The notes: generated by a model from the letters alone, not told the origin. 64,000 nucleotides of DNA from Spirosoma sordidisoli (GCF_004138325.1 NZ_SBLB01000005.1:62001-126000); one strand, 5' to 3'; shown: positions 1 to 10,223, counted from the stretch's first letter. Numbers and translations: made by a program.

Positions 1-120
1 GGGCGTTCGTTTGGGGCTTTCGCACGCGAGGTCGATCTAAGTCCGTTCCCGACGGGGGTTTACCTGCTCCGGATTCGGGTGGGCGACCGGACGGAGGTTC
101 GGCGGGTGGTAAAGCAGTAG
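1..120 (+). CDS. C-terminal end of a T9SS cargo protein (partial)
   Basis: Open from the left edge, 39 codons then TAG. The residues LSPFPTGVYLLRI followed by a short basic beta-hairpin ending VVKQ are the usual end of a type A sorting domain, which directs an exported protein through the type IX secretion system to the cell surface. Only this domain is in the window, so the function of the body cannot be told. No terminator is obvious before the next gene at 225. Confidence 0.75.
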   Translation, partial: GRSFGAFAREVDLSPFPTGVYLLRIRVGDRTEVRRVVKQ

Positions 121-224
121 GCAATTAAACCCTTTAGCTCGAAACGGTATCCTAGCTACACCGCGTGTGGAAATGTCCGCGTACCTTCATCTCATCGGGT
201 ACGAATCCCACAGGCCAACAAACT

Positions 225-3200
225 ATGAACCGTTTCTTCACCGTACTGCTGTTCCTGAGCGCCTTATCGGCCACGGCCCAGAAAAATAGACCCGATCCGA
301 CCTTTGCCCAGGATTGGAAACAGGCCGATTCACTCCTGAAAAAAGGCCTGCCCAAATCGGCACTCGAGATCGTTAACCGGATTTATACCCGCGCCAGAGC
401 CGACCGAAACCACCCGCAGGTGGTGAAAGCGGCCATGTACCGGCTGTCCCACCAGCCCTACTCGACCGAGGATGTCCATGCCGAACTGATCGAGTCGCTC
501 CGGCGCGACGTGGCCGATTCGCCCGCGCCTGCCCGGAATGTGCTGCAATCGATTCTGGCCGAAACGTACTGGCAGTACTATGAGCGAAACCGCTGGAAGT
601 TTCAGAACCGCCGAACCGACGATCAGGCGTCGGCCGACCCCCGCACCTGGGATCTGCGTCGGCTGGTGGCCGAATCCGTTACGGCCTACGAAGCGTCGCT
701 GAAGCCGCTCGATCTGCTCCGGAAAACACCCGTTTCGGCTTTCGATCTGGTCATTGAGAAAGGCGATGCGGAGTCGCGGTTGCTGCGGCCAACGCTTTAC
801 GACTTTCTGGCGCATCGGGCGCTGGCCTTTTACCGGAACACAGAACCCGATATCATCCGGCCGGCCAACCGGTTCACGCTGGACCAACCGGCTTATCTGG
901 CCGATGCGGCCACGTTTCTGAAAACACCGCTCACCAGCTCCGATACGCTCTCGCTGCGATTCCGGGCCTTGCAGGGCTACCAGCGCCTGATGGCGTTTCA
1001 TGAGGCCGATGCCAATCCGTTGCCGCTGGCGGTAGTCGATGCCGCCCGGCTGGCGTTCGTGCATCAGTACAGCACCCTACCCAACAAAGACCTTCGCTAC
1101 CAGCAGGCGCTGGAGCAGCGGATCAAAACCGTTCGTAACCAGCCGGCCGAGCCGTTCTACGGGCTGGCGCTGGTTACGTTATGGAGCGAGCTGAGCAACC
1201 AGCGCCCGACCGGTGGCTGGCGACGGCGGGCGGCCGAACTGTCGGCCGATCTGCTCAAACGATTCCCCCAGACTACGCCCGAAACCAACAATCTGCGGCT
1301 GCTGCTCGACCAGCTCAGAACCCCGCTGGTCAGTATGCAGGTCGAAGAAGGTAACGCGCCTAACCAACCCATCCGGGCGTCGGTGACGTACCAGAACGTG
1401 CCAACCCTCTATTATCGCCTGGTTCAAACCAGTGTCGATGATCAGAACCGGGTGGACCGCCGGCGCAATCCCGACGACGGTAAAGGGCTGGCGCGGCAGT
1501 ACCTGAAACGGCCCGTTCTGCACCAGGGCTCGGTCAGCCTGCCCGACGATGGCGATCTGCAGTCGCACCGGACCGAAATAGCCCTGCCTGCCCTGTCGCT
1601 GGGGCATTATGTGGTGCTAGTTGCCAATAAACCCGATATGTCGGAGGCCAGTGAGCTGCTGACCTACACGCGGCTTCACGTAACCAATATCGGGTACCTG
1701 ATCGGGTATCGGCCGGTGCCGTTCAAACCAAGCAGGTCGGGCCAGTTCGACGATGTCGACAATCATTACACGCGTGATCCCAAGCTGTACGTGCTGAACC
1801 GGCAAACGGGCCAGCCCCTGCCTAACGCGCGGGTCGAACTGTTCGAGCAGGTGTATGTCAACAATTACCAAGAGCATCGGCGGCTCAATACCATGCGCAC
1901 CGACGCTGCGGGCGGGCTGGTCATACCCGACAAGGTTGCAGCGGGCGACCGTAGTTACCGGTTCCGGATCGTTACCCGACTCGATACCATCGATACCGAA
2001 CCCGTATACTGGCCCGGCTACCAGCGAACCGAATCGAGCACCGGCGAGGACGAGATCCGGGCGCTGCTCTTCACCGACCGATCCATCTACCGACCCGGAC
2101 AGCCGATCTTTTTCAAGGGCGTACTGTACAAAGGCAAAACCGATGACTATCGGGTAGCGGCAGGCACGCAGACACAGGCCACGCTGGTCGATGTAAATGG
2201 CGAAACGGTATCCTCACTGACGCTGACCAGCAACGCCTTCGGTACGGTAGACGGGCAGTTTACGGCACCAACCGGTCGGCTGACGGGCGACATGAGCATC
2301 CGGGTCGAAAACAGCCAGACCAGCGTTCGGGTCGAAGAATACAAACGCCCGACATTCGAGGTAAAAGCCGCCCCGCTCAAAGGCAGCTACAAACTGGGGC
2401 AGCCGGTAGCGGTAACGGCTACGGCTAAAACCTTTGCAGGAGCAGTCGTCGATGGCGCTTCGGTACGCTACCGGGTTACGCGGCAACTTAAACCGCGCTG
2501 GATCTGGTGGGAGTGGAGCAACTACCTGCCGGACGGCCGCCAGAGCCTGCCAGTCGGGCCTGAAACCGAAATTGCCAACGGTACGCTTACGACCGATGCC
2601 ACTGGCGCGGTGTCGCTTACGTTCGTGGCCCAGCCCGACTCGCTCATCGGTCGACAGACCAACCCGACGTTCAACTTCGTCGTCACCATCGACGTCACCG
2701 ACGCGACCGGCGAAACCCGTTCGACCCAGCAAAGGCTCTCGATTGGATACTCGGCCCTGACGGCTACGCTCAACCTGCCCCCGCAGCTCGACAACCGCGA
2801 CCAGTCCGTATCGATCCGCGTGACCAACGCCGGGGGCGAGCGCGTACCCGTAAGCGGTCAGCTAACCCTGTCGCCCCTGACTCCGCCCCGGCAACCCCTG
2901 CGCAAACGCCTGTGGGAAGCCCCCGACCGATATGCGCTGAGTCGGGAGGCCTTCAAAAAACTGTTTCCAGCTGATGTCTATGCCGATGAGGACAAGCTGA
3001 CCAACTGGCCCAAAGGCGCTGCAGTCGAAACGGTGTCGATCAACCAGACCGACACGCTGAAGCTGACCCTGAGCCGCTACCCGGCCGGTATTTATGCCGC
3101 CGATCTTCGCGTAACCGATGCGGCTGGTGAGAGCGCCACCCTGACGCAGTACGTTACCATTACGACCAAGGCCCAGCCGTTCGTTATGGCCCGGCCCGAC

Positions 3201-6200
3201 GGCTGGGTGAAGGCGCTGAACACCGAAGGCAAACCCGGCCAGTCAGTAGCTTTTCTGCTGGGGGGCGGCCCCGGCCCGGTGCTGATGCGGGTAGCAAACA
3301 GGGGGGTAATTCGGGAGGAGCGCTGGCTCAAACTGACCGACGAACCCACCCGGGTTGAGGTACCCATCACCAGCGACTACCAGAACGGAATTTCCGTATG
3401 GTTCACCAGGGTGCAGAACGGCCGCAAGCTGGATGTAGACAAATCCATCACCCTGTCGAAACCCGACCGAAGGCTGCGGATCGAAACCCTGACGTTCCGC
3501 GATTTGCTCAAACCCGGCCAGGCCGAGCAATGGACGCTCCGGATCAGCGGACCGGGTAACGAACAGGTGCTGTCAGAACTGGTGGCTACCCTGTATGATG
3601 CATCGCTGGATGCGTTCGTGCCGCTCAACTGGCCCAGCGGTCCGGAAAGCCCGATCCTTTTCCACGAAGGCGGGCTACAGTGGTTGCCAGCCAATTTCAA
3701 GACTGTTACTAGCAATCTGTTCTGGTACAACTACCGGGACCGGCAGCCAAGCGGACGCCGGTACGACGCGCTGGCTGGCTTCGGCGTATATGGGTTCTCG
3801 TCGTCGCGAGCGTTGCAGCAAAGTGTTTCTGTAGGATACGGCCGGGCAGCGGCACCCCGCAAGTCGTTAAGCGGAGCCGTGGCTAAGGTAGCGACGATGG
3901 AAGCGGCCAGTGATAATGTGGTGGAGTTACGCGAAGCGGTAGCCGCCGAAACGCCGACATCGACTACCACCAGTCCGTCGGTTTCACCGCGCCGTAACTT
4001 CAGCGAAACGGCGTTCTTCTTCCCGAAACTACAGACTGATGCGCAGGGCCGGGTGCTGCTCAGCTTCACCATGCCCGAAGCCCTCACGCGCTGGCGACTG
4101 CTGGCGTTTGCGCATACGCCCGACCTGAAAACCGGCTCGATCGAGCGTACCGTCGTGACGCAGAAAGAGCTAATGATCATGGGTAACCTGCCCCGCTTTC
4201 TGCGCGAGGCCGACACGCTCCGGCTAACCGCCCGCATCAACAACCTGTCCGACAAAGTGCTCAGCGGCACGGCCCGTATCGACGCCGTCGACCCCGTTAC
4301 CGGCCAGTTGCTCACCACCGTCCTCTTCGGGCCGGGCCGGGTCTCGCCCGATCAGGCGTTTACGGCCGCCGAAGGACTGAGCGCAGCCGTAGCCTGGACG
4401 GTCATCGTGCCGCCGGGGCTGGAGAATATAACTTTTCGCGTATCGGCCTCGGCCGGCGACTTTGCCGATGCCGAAGAGCGAACCGTTCCCGTGCTGCCCA
4501 ACCGGATGCTCGTGCTGGACAGCCAGCCGTTCTACGTGAACGGAGGAGGTAAAAAAGAGGTGCGGCTGAATGCGCTGGCCAGCCACTCGCCCGAGTTGCC
4601 GCTGTCGGCCGAGCGGCTGACGGTCGAGCTGACCAGCAATCCGGTCTGGACCGCCCTGCAAAGTTTGCCGTACCTGAACGAGTTTCCCTACGAGTGTGCC
4701 GAGCAGCTGTTCAGCCGGTTCTACGCCAATGCGCTGGCCAGCCACATCGTCAGCGCCCGCCCCGATATCCGGGCCGTAGCCGACGCCTGGGCCAAAAAAG
4801 CCCCGGCCAACCCGCTCGAAACGAACCCCGAGCTGAAAAGCGTCACCCTCGACGAAACCCCCTGGCGACGCGACGCCCGCGACCAGACCCGCCAACAGGC
4901 GCAGATCGGCCGGTTTTTGCAGGCAGATAATCTGCTGGCCGGACAGGAACAGGCCCTGCGAAAACTCCAGCTGTTGCAGGCCACGAACGGCGGCTTCGTC
5001 TGGTTTGCGGGTATGCCCATCGACCGAACCGTTTCGCTGCATCTGCTGGCGGGTTTCGGTCACCTGGCCCGGCTGGGGGTTACCCTGCCCGAAAGTCAGC
5101 AGCAGCTGGCTACCGGTCTGCAAACGCGGGCCCTGCCCTTTGTCGACGAAACCGCCTGGCAGTGGGTGCAGATGCACAAACAGAGGAAACAGGCTGCTTA
5201 TGATACGTTCTGGGCTGTTCAGTACCTATATGCCCGGTCGTTCTACCCGGCTCAACCCATGGCCGACAAGGCCGTTCGGGAGTACATGCAGAACCACATC
5301 ACGAAAAACTGGCCGACAATGGGTATTCAGGAGCAGGCCCTGACGGCGCTGGCCCTGCACCGGCTGGGCGATAGCAAAACCCCGGTAGCTATCCTGAAAT
5401 CACTCGGCGAACGGGCTGCGCAGTCCGACGAGCTGGGTATGTACTGGCCCGCCAACAAACCGGGCTATGCCTGGCAGCAGGCACCCATCGAAACGCAGGC
5501 ATTGCTGATCGAAGCGTTTCAGGAGATTCTGAACGATACCCAATCGGTGAATGCCATGAAACAATGGCTGCTGAGCCAGAAGCGGACGCAGGCCTGGCCA
5601 AGCACCAAAGCCACCACCGAGGCCATCTATGCCCTGCTGCTCAACGGCGACGACTGGCTGAACACCCAGGCCACCACCGAGCTGCGGGTGGGTGGCCGGC
5701 CGGTTGATGTGGCCGCAGCGGGGCCGGTGGGTTACCAGAAAGTAACGTACCCGCCTGCCGAGATCAAACCGGAGCTGGGCGTAATCACCGTGAGCAAAAC
5801 CGGCAGCGGCCCAGCCTGGGGCGGTATCTATTACCAGCACTTCGAACCTCTCGACCGCGTAACGCCTTCGTCGGCCATCAAAGCCGCCATGGGCAACCTG
5901 ACCGTAACGAAGCAGCTGTTTCTGGAACGCGACAGCCCGGCCGGCCCCGTCAGCACGCTCATTACCGACAAGACCGCCCTGAAACCCGGCGATCGGCTAC
6001 GGGTTCGGCTCGAAGTGCGTACCGATCGGGATATGCAGTATGTACACCTGAAAGACAGCCGCGCGTCGGGTTTCGAACCAGCCGCCGACGGCGCCAGGGC
6101 CGTTTTGTCGGGCTACCGGTATCAGAATGGACTGGGTTACTACGAAGCCCCCCGCGACGCCAGCACGGACTTCTACCTGGACCGCCTGCCAACCGGCACC

Positions 6201-6344
6201 CACGTGTTCGAATATGGCCTGCGGGTGGTACATACCGGCGATTATGCGAGTGGGGTTGCTACGATCCAGTGTTTCTACGCCCCCGAGTTCTCGGCCCGCT
6301 CGGTCGGTACGCGCGTGCATGTACCGGCTCCCGCCGGGCGTTGA
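225..6344 (+). CDS. Alpha-2-macroglobulin family protein
   Basis: 2039 residues. The start at 225 is preferred over an in-frame ATG at 165 because it places a clean signal peptide (MNRFFTVLLFLSALSATAQ) at the N-terminus. There is no lipobox, so it is probably periplasmic or exported. The first ~380 residues look helical, followed by macroglobulin beta-domains including MG2-type sequence near residues 630-720 (TDRSIYRPGQPIFFKG). A low-complexity stretch at about residues 1215-1262 (Ala/Glu/Thr/Ser-rich) sits where the bait region belongs. The thioester motif is CAEQ at Cys1491-Gln1494; many bacterial members have CLEQ. Known members trap proteases by covalent thioester attack after bait cleavage. 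The trapping role here is inferred from family and motif. Confidence 0.9.
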   Translation: MNRFFTVLLFLSALSATAQKNRPDPTFAQDWKQADSLLKKGLPKSALEIVNRIYTRARADRNHPQVVKAAMYRLSHQPYSTEDVHAELIESLRRDVADSPAPARNVLQSILAETYWQYYERNRWKFQNRRTDDQASADPRTWDLRRLVAESVTAYEASLKPLDLLRKTPVSAFDLVIEKGDAESRLLRPTLYDFLAHRALAFYRNTEPDIIRPANRFTLDQPAYLADAATFLKTPLTSSDTLSLRFRALQGYQRLMAFHEADANPLPLAVVDAARLAFVHQYSTLPNKDLRYQQALEQRIKTVRNQPAEPFYGLALVTLWSELSNQRPTGGWRRRAAELSADLLKRFPQTTPETNNLRLLLDQLRTPLVSMQVEEGNAPNQPIRASVTYQNVPTLYYRLVQTSVDDQNRVDRRRNPDDGKGLARQYLKRPVLHQGSVSLPDDGDLQSHRTEIALPALSLGHYVVLVANKPDMSEASELLTYTRLHVTNIGYLIGYRPVPFKPSRSGQFDDVDNHYTRDPKLYVLNRQTGQPLPNARVELFEQVYVNNYQEHRRLNTMRTDAAGGLVIPDKVAAGDRSYRFRIVTRLDTIDTEPVYWPGYQRTESSTGEDEIRALLFTDRSIYRPGQPIFFKGVLYKGKTDDYRVAAGTQTQATLVDVNGETVSSLTLTSNAFGTVDGQFTAPTGRLTGDMSIRVENSQTSVRVEEYKRPTFEVKAAPLKGSYKLGQPVAVTATAKTFAGAVVDGASVRYRVTRQLKPRWIWWEWSNYLPDGRQSLPVGPETEIANGTLTTDATGAVSLTFVAQPDSLIGRQTNPTFNFVVTIDVTDATGETRSTQQRLSIGYSALTATLNLPPQLDNRDQSVSIRVTNAGGERVPVSGQLTLSPLTPPRQPLRKRLWEAPDRYALSREAFKKLFPADVYADEDKLTNWPKGAAVETVSINQTDTLKLTLSRYPAGIYAADLRVTDAAGESATLTQYVTITTKAQPFVMARPDGWVKALNTEGKPGQSVAFLLGGGPGPVLMRVANRGVIREERWLKLTDEPTRVEVPITSDYQNGISVWFTRVQNGRKLDVDKSITLSKPDRRLRIETLTFRDLLKPGQAEQWTLRISGPGNEQVLSELVATLYDASLDAFVPLNWPSGPESPILFHEGGLQWLPANFKTVTSNLFWYNYRDRQPSGRRYDALAGFGVYGFSSSRALQQSVSVGYGRAAAPRKSLSGAVAKVATMEAASDNVVELREAVAAETPTSTTTSPSVSPRRNFSETAFFFPKLQTDAQGRVLLSFTMPEALTRWRLLAFAHTPDLKTGSIERTVVTQKELMIMGNLPRFLREADTLRLTARINNLSDKVLSGTARIDAVDPVTGQLLTTVLFGPGRVSPDQAFTAAEGLSAAVAWTVIVPPGLENITFRVSASAGDFADAEERTVPVLPNRMLVLDSQPFYVNGGGKKEVRLNALASHSPELPLSAERLTVELTSNPVWTALQSLPYLNEFPYECAEQLFSRFYANALASHIVSARPDIRAVADAWAKKAPANPLETNPELKSVTLDETPWRRDARDQTRQQAQIGRFLQADNLLAGQEQALRKLQLLQATNGGFVWFAGMPIDRTVSLHLLAGFGHLARLGVTLPESQQQLATGLQTRALPFVDETAWQWVQMHKQRKQAAYDTFWAVQYLYARSFYPAQPMADKAVREYMQNHITKNWPTMGIQEQALTALALHRLGDSKTPVAILKSLGERAAQSDELGMYWPANKPGYAWQQAPIETQALLIEAFQEILNDTQSVNAMKQWLLSQKRTQAWPSTKATTEAIYALLLNGDDWLNTQATTELRVGGRPVDVAAAGPVGYQKVTYPPAEIKPELGVITVSKTGSGPAWGGIYYQHFEPLDRVTPSSAIKAAMGNLTVTKQLFLERDSPAGPVSTLITDKTALKPGDRLRVRLEVRTDRDMQYVHLKDSRASGFEPAADGARAVLSGYRYQNGLGYYEAPRDASTDFYLDRLPTGTHVFEYGLRVVHTGDYASGVATIQCFYAPEFSARSVGTRVHVPAPAGR

Positions 6345-6449
6345 GGAGTGGTGGCCTGAGCAGGCGGTTAACAGCGTTCAACGGCTGCTCAGGCCATTCT
6401 AGGGCGGATGTTGCCGGGCCTGGGGCGGGATTCTGCGCGGTAAAATTTG

Positions 6450-6457
6450 TAAATTTG
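6450..6457 (+). promoter_or_regulatory. -7 promoter box of dinB
   Basis: TAAATTTG matches the Bacteroidota -7 consensus TAnnTTTG and ends only 4 nt before the dinB ATG, so the transcript would be leaderless or nearly so. A second similar string (TAAAATTTG) lies at 6441-6449. Confidence 0.5.
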
Positions 6458-6461
6458 TCGG

Positions 6462-7556
6462 ATGCCTGCTCAACCCGAACAGCCCGCCATTCGCCGGATT
6501 ATCCATATCGACATGGATGCCTTCTACGCGTCGGTCGAGCAGCGCGACAACCCCGAATTGCGGGGTAAGCCGGTGGCGGTAGGGGGTTCGCGGGCGCGGG
6601 GCGTGGTGGCCGCGGCCAGTTACGAAGCCCGCGTATACGGGGTCAGGTCGGCCATGGCATCGGTGACGGCCATCCGGCAGTGTCCGGAGCTGATCTTCGT
6701 CAAACCCCGGTTCGATGTGTATAAGGCCGTATCGGCCCAGATCCGGGCCGTGTTTGCCGACTACACCCCCCTGATCGAACCGCTCTCGCTCGATGAAGCC
6801 TACCTCGACGTAACCGAAAATCGGGCTGGCCTGCCGTCGGCTACGGATATGGCCCGGCAGATCAAAGCAAAAATCCGCGAAGCCACCGGACTGACGGCCT
6901 CGGCTGGGGTGTCGTATAACAAGTTCCTGGCCAAGCTGGCATCCGATCATCAGAAACCCGACGGGCTGTTCGTGATCAAACCCGCCGATGGTCCCCGTTT
7001 TGTCGAGACCCTGCTGGTCGGGCAGTTTCACGGGATCGGTCGCGTGACGGCGCAAAAGATGAACGCGCTGGGGATCTTCACCGGGCTCGACCTCCGCCAG
7101 CAGTCGGTTGCGTTTTTGCAGCGCCACTTCGGCAAGGCGGGCCAGTACTACTACCATATTGCGCGCGGCATCGACGATCGGCCCGTCAACCCCGACCGCG
7201 TCCGGAAGTCGGTCGGTTCCGAGAATACCTTCGAGACCGATCTGCACGAGCTACCCGAGCTGCTGGACGGCCTGCACCCCCTGGCCGATGAGGTCTGGCA
7301 GTACTGCCAGGGCCGGGGTATCCGGGGGCGCACCGTAACCGTCAAGATCAAGTTTGCCGACTTCCGGCAGATTACCCGCAGCCGTACGCTGTTATCGGCC
7401 GTTACGTCGCAGGTGGTGCTGGCGCAGGTGGCGGGTGAGCTGTTGCAGAGTGTTCTGCCCGTTAGCCAGGGAATTCGGTTGCTGGGCGTGTCGCTGTCGG
7501 GACTGAATACGGAAGAAACCACGGGCAGCGGTCAGCTAACCCTGTTCGGCGACTAG
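6462..7556 (+). CDS. dinB: DNA polymerase IV (Y family)
   Basis: 364 residues, normal length for DinB. The catalytic motif HIDMDAFYASVE is at residues 15-26 with metal-binding Asp17 and Asp19, and the second acidic motif LSLDEAYLDVT lies near 107-117. Palm, fingers and thumb are followed by a little-finger region ending TGSGQLTLFGD, which resembles a beta-clamp-binding tail (QLTLF). It performs low-fidelity translesion synthesis past damaged template bases. It stands alone, with its own -7 box directly upstream. Confidence 0.95.
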   Translation: MPAQPEQPAIRRIIHIDMDAFYASVEQRDNPELRGKPVAVGGSRARGVVAAASYEARVYGVRSAMASVTAIRQCPELIFVKPRFDVYKAVSAQIRAVFADYTPLIEPLSLDEAYLDVTENRAGLPSATDMARQIKAKIREATGLTASAGVSYNKFLAKLASDHQKPDGLFVIKPADGPRFVETLLVGQFHGIGRVTAQKMNALGIFTGLDLRQQSVAFLQRHFGKAGQYYYHIARGIDDRPVNPDRVRKSVGSENTFETDLHELPELLDGLHPLADEVWQYCQGRGIRGRTVTVKIKFADFRQITRSRTLLSAVTSQVVLAQVAGELLQSVLPVSQGIRLLGVSLSGLNTEETTGSGQLTLFGD

Positions 7557-7629
7557 GGCCGCGGCAGATGACCGTTCGCTCAATGGTCCATTTCGGCTGT
7601 TAGCCCGGGCGGGGTGGTTGCGACTAAGG

Positions 7630-7651
7630 GTTCAGATTAACATATCTGAAC
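7630..7651 (+). promoter_or_regulatory. Palindrome abutting a start codon
   Basis: Perfect 8-bp inverted repeat GTTCAGAT / ATCTGAAC with a 6-nt spacer, ending one base before the ATG at 7653. It could be an operator or an RNA hairpin hiding the start. No regulator is linked to it. Confidence 0.4.
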
Positions 7652-7652
7652 T

Positions 7653-8234
7653 ATGAAAACTATACTGACTACCGGGCTGGCGTTGCTGATGGCAGCGGGC
7701 CTGACCAACTGTGGCGACAAAGAAACGGTAAAGCCATCTGAACAGGCACTGACCAGCTTTATGAGTGCTGAGAGTACCCTGACCCCCAGCGTACGTACGT
7801 CCGGGCCGTGGGAGCTGGGCGTTGTATTCAGCTCGACGGTGGCGGGTAAGCTTACCCAGGTAGGTAGCAAAATGCCCGAGCCCGGCACGTACCGCGTCAT
7901 CATCTGGGATTTTGACACCAAACAATCGGTACGGCAAAAGACTGTTGAGCAAACCGCCCCCGACAAACTGACCATGGCCGATATCGAATCGCTGGCTCTG
8001 GTTGCCAACAAGAAGTATATAATCAGCATCAACAGCCAGTCGGGCGGGACCAATAAGAAATACGGAGCGGCTTACAAAACGGGGGGTGGCGAGTTCATGC
8101 CGTTTACAAAAGGCAGTATCTTGGTTTATAATGCCTGCTACCGGCTAACGGCCCCGGCTTTGTTTCCCGACGCTGTACAGAATGTGAAAAGCGAGCTGTA
8201 CGGCTATCCGGAGTTTACGTTTATCCCTGACTGA
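7653..8234 (+). CDS. Lipoprotein with DUF4082-like domain
   Basis: 193 residues. The N-terminus MKTILTTGLALLMAAGLTNC-G is a signal peptide with lipobox, so Cys20 should be lipidated. Residues ~50-115 (WELGVVFSSTVAGKLTQVGS then YRVIIWDFDTKQ) resemble the DUF4082 beta-sandwich found in exported Bacteroidota proteins, which often follows the pattern of a carbohydrate-binding module. The function is unknown. It is convergent with the amine oxidase gene, with only 19 bp between the stops. Confidence 0.65.
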   Translation: MKTILTTGLALLMAAGLTNCGDKETVKPSEQALTSFMSAESTLTPSVRTSGPWELGVVFSSTVAGKLTQVGSKMPEPGTYRVIIWDFDTKQSVRQKTVEQTAPDKLTMADIESLALVANKKYIISINSQSGGTNKKYGAAYKTGGGEFMPFTKGSILVYNACYRLTAPALFPDAVQNVKSELYGYPEFTFIPD

Positions 8235-8253
8235 GCCCGGTTCGTAAAAGCCG

Positions 8254-9606
8254 TCAGCCCGTAACCTCGCGGGCTACGCGTTCGCCGGAGCGTACGGCCC
8301 CCTCGATATAGCCGTTCCAGACATCAGACGTTTCGGTGCCGGCCCAGTGGATTCGCCCGACGGGTTGCCGCAGGGCCGGGCCCGCGCTGGTCCAGAAACC
8401 GGGCTGCGGCACGGCCGCGTAGCATCCTTTGCTCCAGGCTTCGTTCAGAAACGAATGGTCGAGGTACCGGCGTGGGCGGGCGGCTTCCGGTCCGAAAAAC
8501 GTCGCAAACGACTGCAGAGCCGATGCCCGCCGTTCGTTGTCCGACAGCCGCGAGAAGTCCCGGGCCTTACTGCCCAGTACAAACCCCATCAGAATACCCT
8601 GGCTGCCATCTCTGGGCGAGTTATCGAAAGTAACGGTGATGGGTCCGTCGGGGGTAGCGGCCAGGCCGTTCAGGCCCTGGTCGCGCCAGAACGGCCGGTC
8701 GTAGATGGCGTAACATTTCCAGACGGCGCCCATCGGCAGCTGCGTCATCAGCTGCTGTCGCTGGGGCGGTAGGGCGGGCTCGAACCGGATGTCGGCCTGT
8801 AAAGCGGGCGGAATGGCAACGACAACCCGGCTGGCCGTATAGGTAGTCGTATCGGTCGTAACCTCCACCTGCGCGTCGGTCTGAGTGATGGTTCGTACGG
8901 GGGCGTTGAACACGATCCGGTCGGCGAAGGTAGCGGCCATCCGGTCGGCAATGGTTTGCGCACCCCCCACAAACCGATCGGCCTGCGCGCCGTTTTTTAC
9001 GTTCATGAGCGTATCCAGATCCCGACCCGACCGGGTGTAGAACAGCGCATGTAGTAGCGAGAAGTCGGCCGGGTCGGCCGCCCAGATGGCGCCTACGGCG
9101 ATGGTGAAGAACTGGCGGGCGGTTTCGTAGCTCATCTGCCCGTTCATCCAGTCGGCCAGCGTCAGGGTGTCGAGTTGCCGGGCGTTGGGCGTGTTCCAGG
9201 GTTCGGCGAGGTCAACCGTTTTTGAGAGTTTATTGATCCGCCTGATGGCCGCGTCCAGACTGAGCAGCGAAAACAGCGGCAGGGGTGGAATGAGGCCTTT
9301 GTACCGCTTTACCCTGCCCCGAAAATACTGGGTGCTTTTGCCGGTATCGTAAGTAGGGAACGTGTCGACTCCGAACGCGCGGGCCAGCGCATACAGCCGA
9401 TCCTGCGTTGGACCAACCCAGGCCCCGCCCAGGTCAACATACGAACCATCGTCGAAGCGTTGTGTATGTACCCGGCCTCCCACCCGGTCGCGGGCTTCGA
9501 GCAGCAGTACGGTTCTGCCGGCTTTGATGAGTTCATAGGCAGCGGTCAGGCCCGCATAACCCGCTCCCACGACAAGTACGTCGTACGGCTTTTTATCATC
9601 GGTCAT
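8254..9606 (-). CDS. Flavin monoamine oxidase family protein
   Basis: 450 residues. The N-terminal Rossmann motif VVGAGYAGLTAAYEL (residues ~12-26) and the following LEARDRVGGRVHT bind FAD. The C-terminal HWAGTETSDVWNGYIEGAV closes the flavin site. The family oxidises primary or polyamines to aldehydes with release of H2O2 and ammonia; the substrate cannot be read from sequence. There is no signal peptide, so it is cytoplasmic. It is single-gene, with a strong terminator (9716-9752) separating it from the upstream gene on the same strand. Confidence 0.9.
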   Translation of the reverse strand: MTDDKKPYDVLVVGAGYAGLTAAYELIKAGRTVLLLEARDRVGGRVHTQRFDDGSYVDLGGAWVGPTQDRLYALARAFGVDTFPTYDTGKSTQYFRGRVKRYKGLIPPLPLFSLLSLDAAIRRINKLSKTVDLAEPWNTPNARQLDTLTLADWMNGQMSYETARQFFTIAVGAIWAADPADFSLLHALFYTRSGRDLDTLMNVKNGAQADRFVGGAQTIADRMAATFADRIVFNAPVRTITQTDAQVEVTTDTTTYTASRVVVAIPPALQADIRFEPALPPQRQQLMTQLPMGAVWKCYAIYDRPFWRDQGLNGLAATPDGPITVTFDNSPRDGSQGILMGFVLGSKARDFSRLSDNERRASALQSFATFFGPEAARPRRYLDHSFLNEAWSKGCYAAVPQPGFWTSAGPALRQPVGRIHWAGTETSDVWNGYIEGAVRSGERVAREVTG

Positions 9607-9715
9607 GGTTGGTTCAGGAATCGTACCCTAACCTACACAAAAACCCCGGTAAAGAAATCGCGCCTAGCCTTATCGGGGCTGGATGCGGGGCACATTGATG
9701 CTGGCTGATAGAAAA

Positions 9716-9752
9716 ATCGCCCCTGCCGGGCTTGGGTGCTGGCAGGGGCGAT
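9716..9752 (-). terminator. Rho-independent terminator
   Basis: A 12-bp perfect stem ATCGCCCCTGCC / GGCAGGGGCGAT with a 13-nt loop is followed on the minus strand by a short U-run (plus-strand A-run at 9712-9716). It lies 63 nt after the stop of the gene at 9815-10150. Confidence 0.8.
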
Positions 9753-9814
9753 CAGGATAGTACGTGAATTGGCGTCGGCGGGATGACTGGTTGACAATCG
9801 ACCCGCCGGTCGGT

Positions 9815-10150
9815 TTATACGATGGCGTCGATGAGGGCCGTAATGATGGAGACGACAATACTGAACAGCAACGCGGCTATGAAACCACTCACGGCAAAGC
9901 CCGGAACCAGGTAGGCCGTCAGATAAACCATCAGTACGTTCAGCACCAGCAGAAACAGGCCCAGCGTCAGAATCGTAATCGGAATGGTAAGAACCGTCAG
10001 AATCGGCTTGATAAAGGCGTTCAGGAAACCCAGTACAATGGCTACGATCAGGTAGGTAACTGGCCCGCCCGATACGGTGATGCCCGGAATGAACATACTG
10101 GCGACGTAAACAGCTACGGCGCTGATGAGGATGCGAATGATGAGACCCAT
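9815..10150 (-). CDS. Phage holin family 4 / membrane protein
   Basis: 111 residues, almost entirely hydrophobic, with four predicted membrane segments (around residues 3-22, 30-47, 55-80 and 88-108) separated by short Gly/Pro turns. This is the pattern of the small 4-TM family annotated as phage holin superfamily IV, common as a lone chromosomal gene. There are no phage genes nearby, so a lytic role is not implied and the physiological function is unknown. Confidence 0.75.
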   Translation of the reverse strand: MGLIIRILISAVAVYVASMFIPGITVSGGPVTYLIVAIVLGFLNAFIKPILTVLTIPITILTLGLFLLVLNVLMVYLTAYLVPGFAVSGFIAALLFSIVVSIITALIDAIV

Positions 10151-10223
10151 AGTGGAAAGTTTTCAGTGATCGATTATACGTTTCGGAAAGTCGAAACTGC
10201 AAATTCTAACCGACAACGGAAAA

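Noticed and set aside
4224..5177. 317-codon antisense frame within the macroglobulin gene
   Set aside because: Shadow of a well-supported gene with a thioester motif on the other strand.
9815..10150. Prophage inferred from the holin-like gene
   Set aside because: No other phage gene within the window; this 4-TM family is often a lone chromosomal gene.
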